From NCBI GenBank assembly GCA_963764465.1, contig CAVXSO010000006.1, positions 310,001-374,000 of the forward strand: a stretch of 64,000 bases of DNA, in the 5' to 3' direction. The stretch is from JAJXXT01 sp963764465 (lineage in GTDB: Bacteria > Pseudomonadota > Alphaproteobacteria > Acetobacterales > Acetobacteraceae). This document shows positions 61,998 through 64,000 of this stretch, one piece after another. The position numbers were made by a program, and so were the translations under genes. The notes beneath the pieces are model-generated. The model did not search any database, was not told where the DNA came from, and saw only the letters and a program-made list of their open reading frames with translations. Each line of letters begins with the position of its first letter. Within the stretch, counting starts at the first letter, position 1.

Positions 61998-63143
61998 TCA
62001 GAGCCGCAGCGCCGCCACCTCCATCCACCGTCCCTCCGCCACGCTGCGATAGGCGAGGTCCGCGAGTTGCACCGCCTTCGCGCCTTCCACCAGGTCAGGC
62101 ACGTAGGGCGCGTCCTCTGCCACGTGCCGCAGGAACGCTTCCCAGCACCGGCGGAACGGTGGCACCGTCGGCATCGTGTCGGGCACTTCCTGCCACTGTG
62201 AATGGAAATCCATCGTCGAGCGCTGGCCGCCGCCGAAGAACGCATCCGGCGTGTTCACCGCCGCCTGCGTGAAGCAGCGGAACCGCCCCGCGACCGCCGA
62301 GCCATCCGTCCCGTCGATCTGCACCACCATCGTGTCGTCGCGCCTGAGGCGCGTTGCCCAGGAGTTGGTGATCACGCCGACGCCGCCGTTCTCCAGCCGT
62401 AACAACGCGTGCGACGTGTCTTCCACATCCACCCTGTAGCGCCGCCCCTGCTCGTCCACGCGTTCAGGGATCGCAGTGGCCATCAGCGCGCAGACGCCGG
62501 TCACGGGTGCTGCCAGCCGGTCCACCATGTAGCGCCAGTGCGCCATCATATCGAGCGCGAGTCCGCCGCCCTCCGCCTTCCGGTAGTTCCAGCTCGGCCG
62601 CTGGCACGCCCGCTCCGTGCCGTCGAAGATCCACGACCCAGCCTCGATCCGGATGGAGAGAATGCGGCCAAGGAACCCCGAATTCCTCACCATCATCAGC
62701 TTCGCGAATCCGGGCAGGAACAGCTTGTCCTGGATCACGCCGTGCTTCACGCCCGCCGCGTGGGCTGCCCGCGCCAACGCCATTGCCTCGTCGACATCGG
62801 GTGCCGTTGGCTTTTCGATATGAAGGTGCTTGCCTGCGGCGATCGCCTGGCGCACCCGCGCGGGCCTGCCGCCGGTCGCTGCGCAATCCATGAAGATCGC
62901 GTCCGGCCCCGCCAGCGCGTCCGCGAGGCTCGTCGTCCAGCGCAATCCGCCATGCATGCCCGCCAGCGCCCGCAGCCGCTCCGCGTCGCGCCCCACCAGC
63001 AGCAGCTCGGGCACCAGTCGGTCGCCGTTGCGTAAGGGCAGCCCGCCCTCGGCCGCGATCGCCAGGAGGTTCGCCATGTGCTGCGTCGTGCCCATGCGGC
63101 CCGTCGCGCCGTTGATGATGACGCCGATGCGCCGTTCAGCCAT
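61998..63143 (-). CDS. Gfo/Idh/MocA-family oxidoreductase (second copy)
   Basis: The product has 381 residues. The Rossmann motif is GVIINGATGRMGTTQHM (modified glycine loop), then HIEKPTAPDVDEAMALA with the EKP motif, and RKAEGGGLALDMMAHWRYMVD from the C-terminal domain with the conserved His. It is not closely related to the family member at 12270. No function can be assigned; it lies downstream of the sulfatase gene on the opposite strand. Confidence 0.85.
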   Translation of the reverse strand: MAERRIGVIINGATGRMGTTQHMANLLAIAAEGGLPLRNGDRLVPELLLVGRDAERLRALAGMHGGLRWTTSLADALAGPDAIFMDCAATGGRPARVRQAIAAGKHLHIEKPTAPDVDEAMALARAAHAAGVKHGVIQDKLFLPGFAKLMMVRNSGFLGRILSIRIEAGSWIFDGTERACQRPSWNYRKAEGGGLALDMMAHWRYMVDRLAAPVTGVCALMATAIPERVDEQGRRYRVDVEDTSHALLRLENGGVGVITNSWATRLRRDDTMVVQIDGTDGSAVAGRFRCFTQAAVNTPDAFFGGGQRSTMDFHSQWQEVPDTMPTVPPFRRCWEAFLRHVAEDAPYVPDLVEGAKAVQLADLAYRSVAEGRWMEVAALRL

Positions 63144-63170
63144 GCACGCCTCCTCCTGCTCCGCCCGTTC

Positions 63171-63689
63171 TCAGTGCGAACAGTAGCTCTTCACCACATG
63201 GCAGGTGCCGGACAGGTCCACGTCGTGGCAATTCGCCATCGCCTTTTCCGCTGCCAGCTTCTCGGTGTCGGCCCAATCCGCGCCCCAGTTTCCGCCCTTG
63301 CCCTGCGCCAGGGCACCGCACTCGTTGTAGAACCATGTCGCGACAATGCAGGAGCCCTTCTTGCCGGCCGACGCATTGCAGTCGTCGAGTGCGCTCCGCT
63401 CCGCTTCCTTGCGCGAGCCGAACCCGTGGGAATAGCCGTAGAAATCTCCGGTCGAGGCAGTCGCGGCGATCGCACCGTAGCTCGGGCCGCTTCGGCTGCC
63501 ATTGTTATCGCGCATGAGCGGTCCCGGGACGCAATGGCCGGACGCATCCTCCACGTTGAACCCGTCGCATACCACCCGTTGGAGCACCCCGCTCTGATCG
63601 GCATGCCCTGCGGCCCGTGCCCGCGCCGCCGGCATCATCGAGACGCTGGCGAGAGATACGATCGCCGCCACCATCCTCCAAACACGCAT
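63171..63689 (-). CDS. DUF4189 secreted protein
   Basis: The product has 172 residues with a signal peptide (MVAAIVSLASVSMMPAARA). The DUF4189 pattern is SYGAIAATASTGDFYGYSHG, AERSALDDCNASAGKKGSC and ATWFYNECGALAQGKGG, with cysteines likely to pair. GGAGGGGTG precedes the ATG at 63689. The function is unknown; the family is common in secreted proteins of alphaproteobacteria. Confidence 0.84.
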   Translation of the reverse strand: MRVWRMVAAIVSLASVSMMPAARARAAGHADQSGVLQRVVCDGFNVEDASGHCVPGPLMRDNNGSRSGPSYGAIAATASTGDFYGYSHGFGSRKEAERSALDDCNASAGKKGSCIVATWFYNECGALAQGKGGNWGADWADTEKLAAEKAMANCHDVDLSGTCHVVKSYCSH

Positions 63690-64000
63690 CACCCCTCCGG
63701 ATCGATACCAGCAGCGCAACGACCTTGCCGCATGCGATCCCGGCCGTCACGCGGGTTTTCCATGCCCTCGCATGAAGCCGCGACCGGAATCGCCACGCGC
63801 GATCGGCTGTTCCCGCCGTACGCGCCTGACCATGTGCCTGGTTCGGGGCCGCGCATGGAATATCCGCTGCCCGTCGCCATTTTTGCTCAGGCGTGCGCCC
63901 TTCGCGCAAGCGCGCAGCCCAGCACCCAGCCCGGCACTCAACCGGGCGCGGAGGCAAGTCCGCGCCCAAGATGCGGTCGGTGCAGCTCAACGCCCAGCTG
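63690..64000. other. Unassigned stretch at the right edge
   Basis: About 310 bases after the DUF4189 start region to the end of the window show no recognised gene. Several minus-strand frames stay open here, but their sequences (Arg/Ala/Gly-rich, no family pattern) look like antisense noise. A gene could begin beyond the window. Confidence 0.4.

Noticed and set aside
63690..64000. Minus-strand open frames near the right edge as a gene
   Set aside because: No recognisable protein pattern and no convincing ribosome binding site.

Overview
This window is one continuous stretch of very GC-rich, densely coding bacterial DNA. GTG and TTG starts are common, and many genes overlap by 1-8 bases (ATGA, GTGA, TGATG). 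The gene order argS-SPOR-nagZ-S2P-scpA-scpB-tatB-tatC-serS, the hfq-hflX pair, the two-gene 2-oxoacid E1, and the run mltB-rlpA-PBP5-tmk-holB-metG-tatD point to an alphaproteobacterium, most likely Rhodospirillales/Acetobacteraceae. That placement is inferred from gene content and gene order only.

Layout. 1-3.1 kb holds a cut-off phospholipase D-type lipoprotein, a GlsB/YeaQ membrane protein and a GMC oxidoreductase, all on the minus strand. 3.2-12.3 kb is a housekeeping run on the plus strand: translation, cell envelope, chromosome segregation and Tat export. 12.3-13.8 kb has an Idh-type oxidoreductase and a GFA-domain protein. 13.8-19.4 kb is a tightly packed operon of 2-oxoacid dehydrogenase E1alpha, E1beta and E2, a Leu/Val/Phe-type dehydrogenase and an ornithine decarboxylase-type enzyme, preceded by an FNR/FixK-like site. 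19.4-21.6 kb is a minus-strand pair (fumarase-superfamily lyase and mesaconyl-CoA hydratase-like protein), divergent from hfq-hflX-IMPase-pirin-MFS (21.9-26.5 kb). 26.5-29.2 kb carries an isochorismatase-fold hydrolase, a sarcosine oxidase-like enzyme and mazG on the minus strand. 29.3-32.2 kb carries ilvD coupled to a DUF938-GNAT fusion.

32.3-35.3 kb is an envelope-type cluster (SYLF, DUF3300, DUF2950), followed by a region with transposase relics (35.3-36.1 kb). A Na/Pi cotransporter-type protein faces a discoidin-FkbM methyltransferase fusion (36.1-39.1 kb). 39.3-48.0 kb is a long minus-strand run of peptidoglycan and housekeeping genes. 48.2-52.3 kb holds a PrpD-family protein, a phytanoyl-CoA dioxygenase-family protein and two paralogous PEP-CTERM proteins, the second ending at a clear terminator. 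52.3-55.6 kb has LpxR, a DUF1932 dehydrogenase and a TPR protein.

The most accessory part is 55.7-63.7 kb. A tRNA-Ser(TGA) is followed directly by a decayed tyrosine integrase. Then come an OmpA-like lipoprotein, an IS3-type relic, an AraC regulator with apparent compensating frameshifts, and an adjacent formylglycine-generating enzyme and Tat-exported sulfatase. A second Idh-type oxidoreductase and a DUF4189 secreted protein close the window. No rRNA, CRISPR array or intact mobile element was seen. The strongest leads are the unusual fusions, the non-standard hflX start, the possibly oxygen-regulated oxoacid dehydrogenase/decarboxylase operon, and the relic-rich region around tRNA-Ser.
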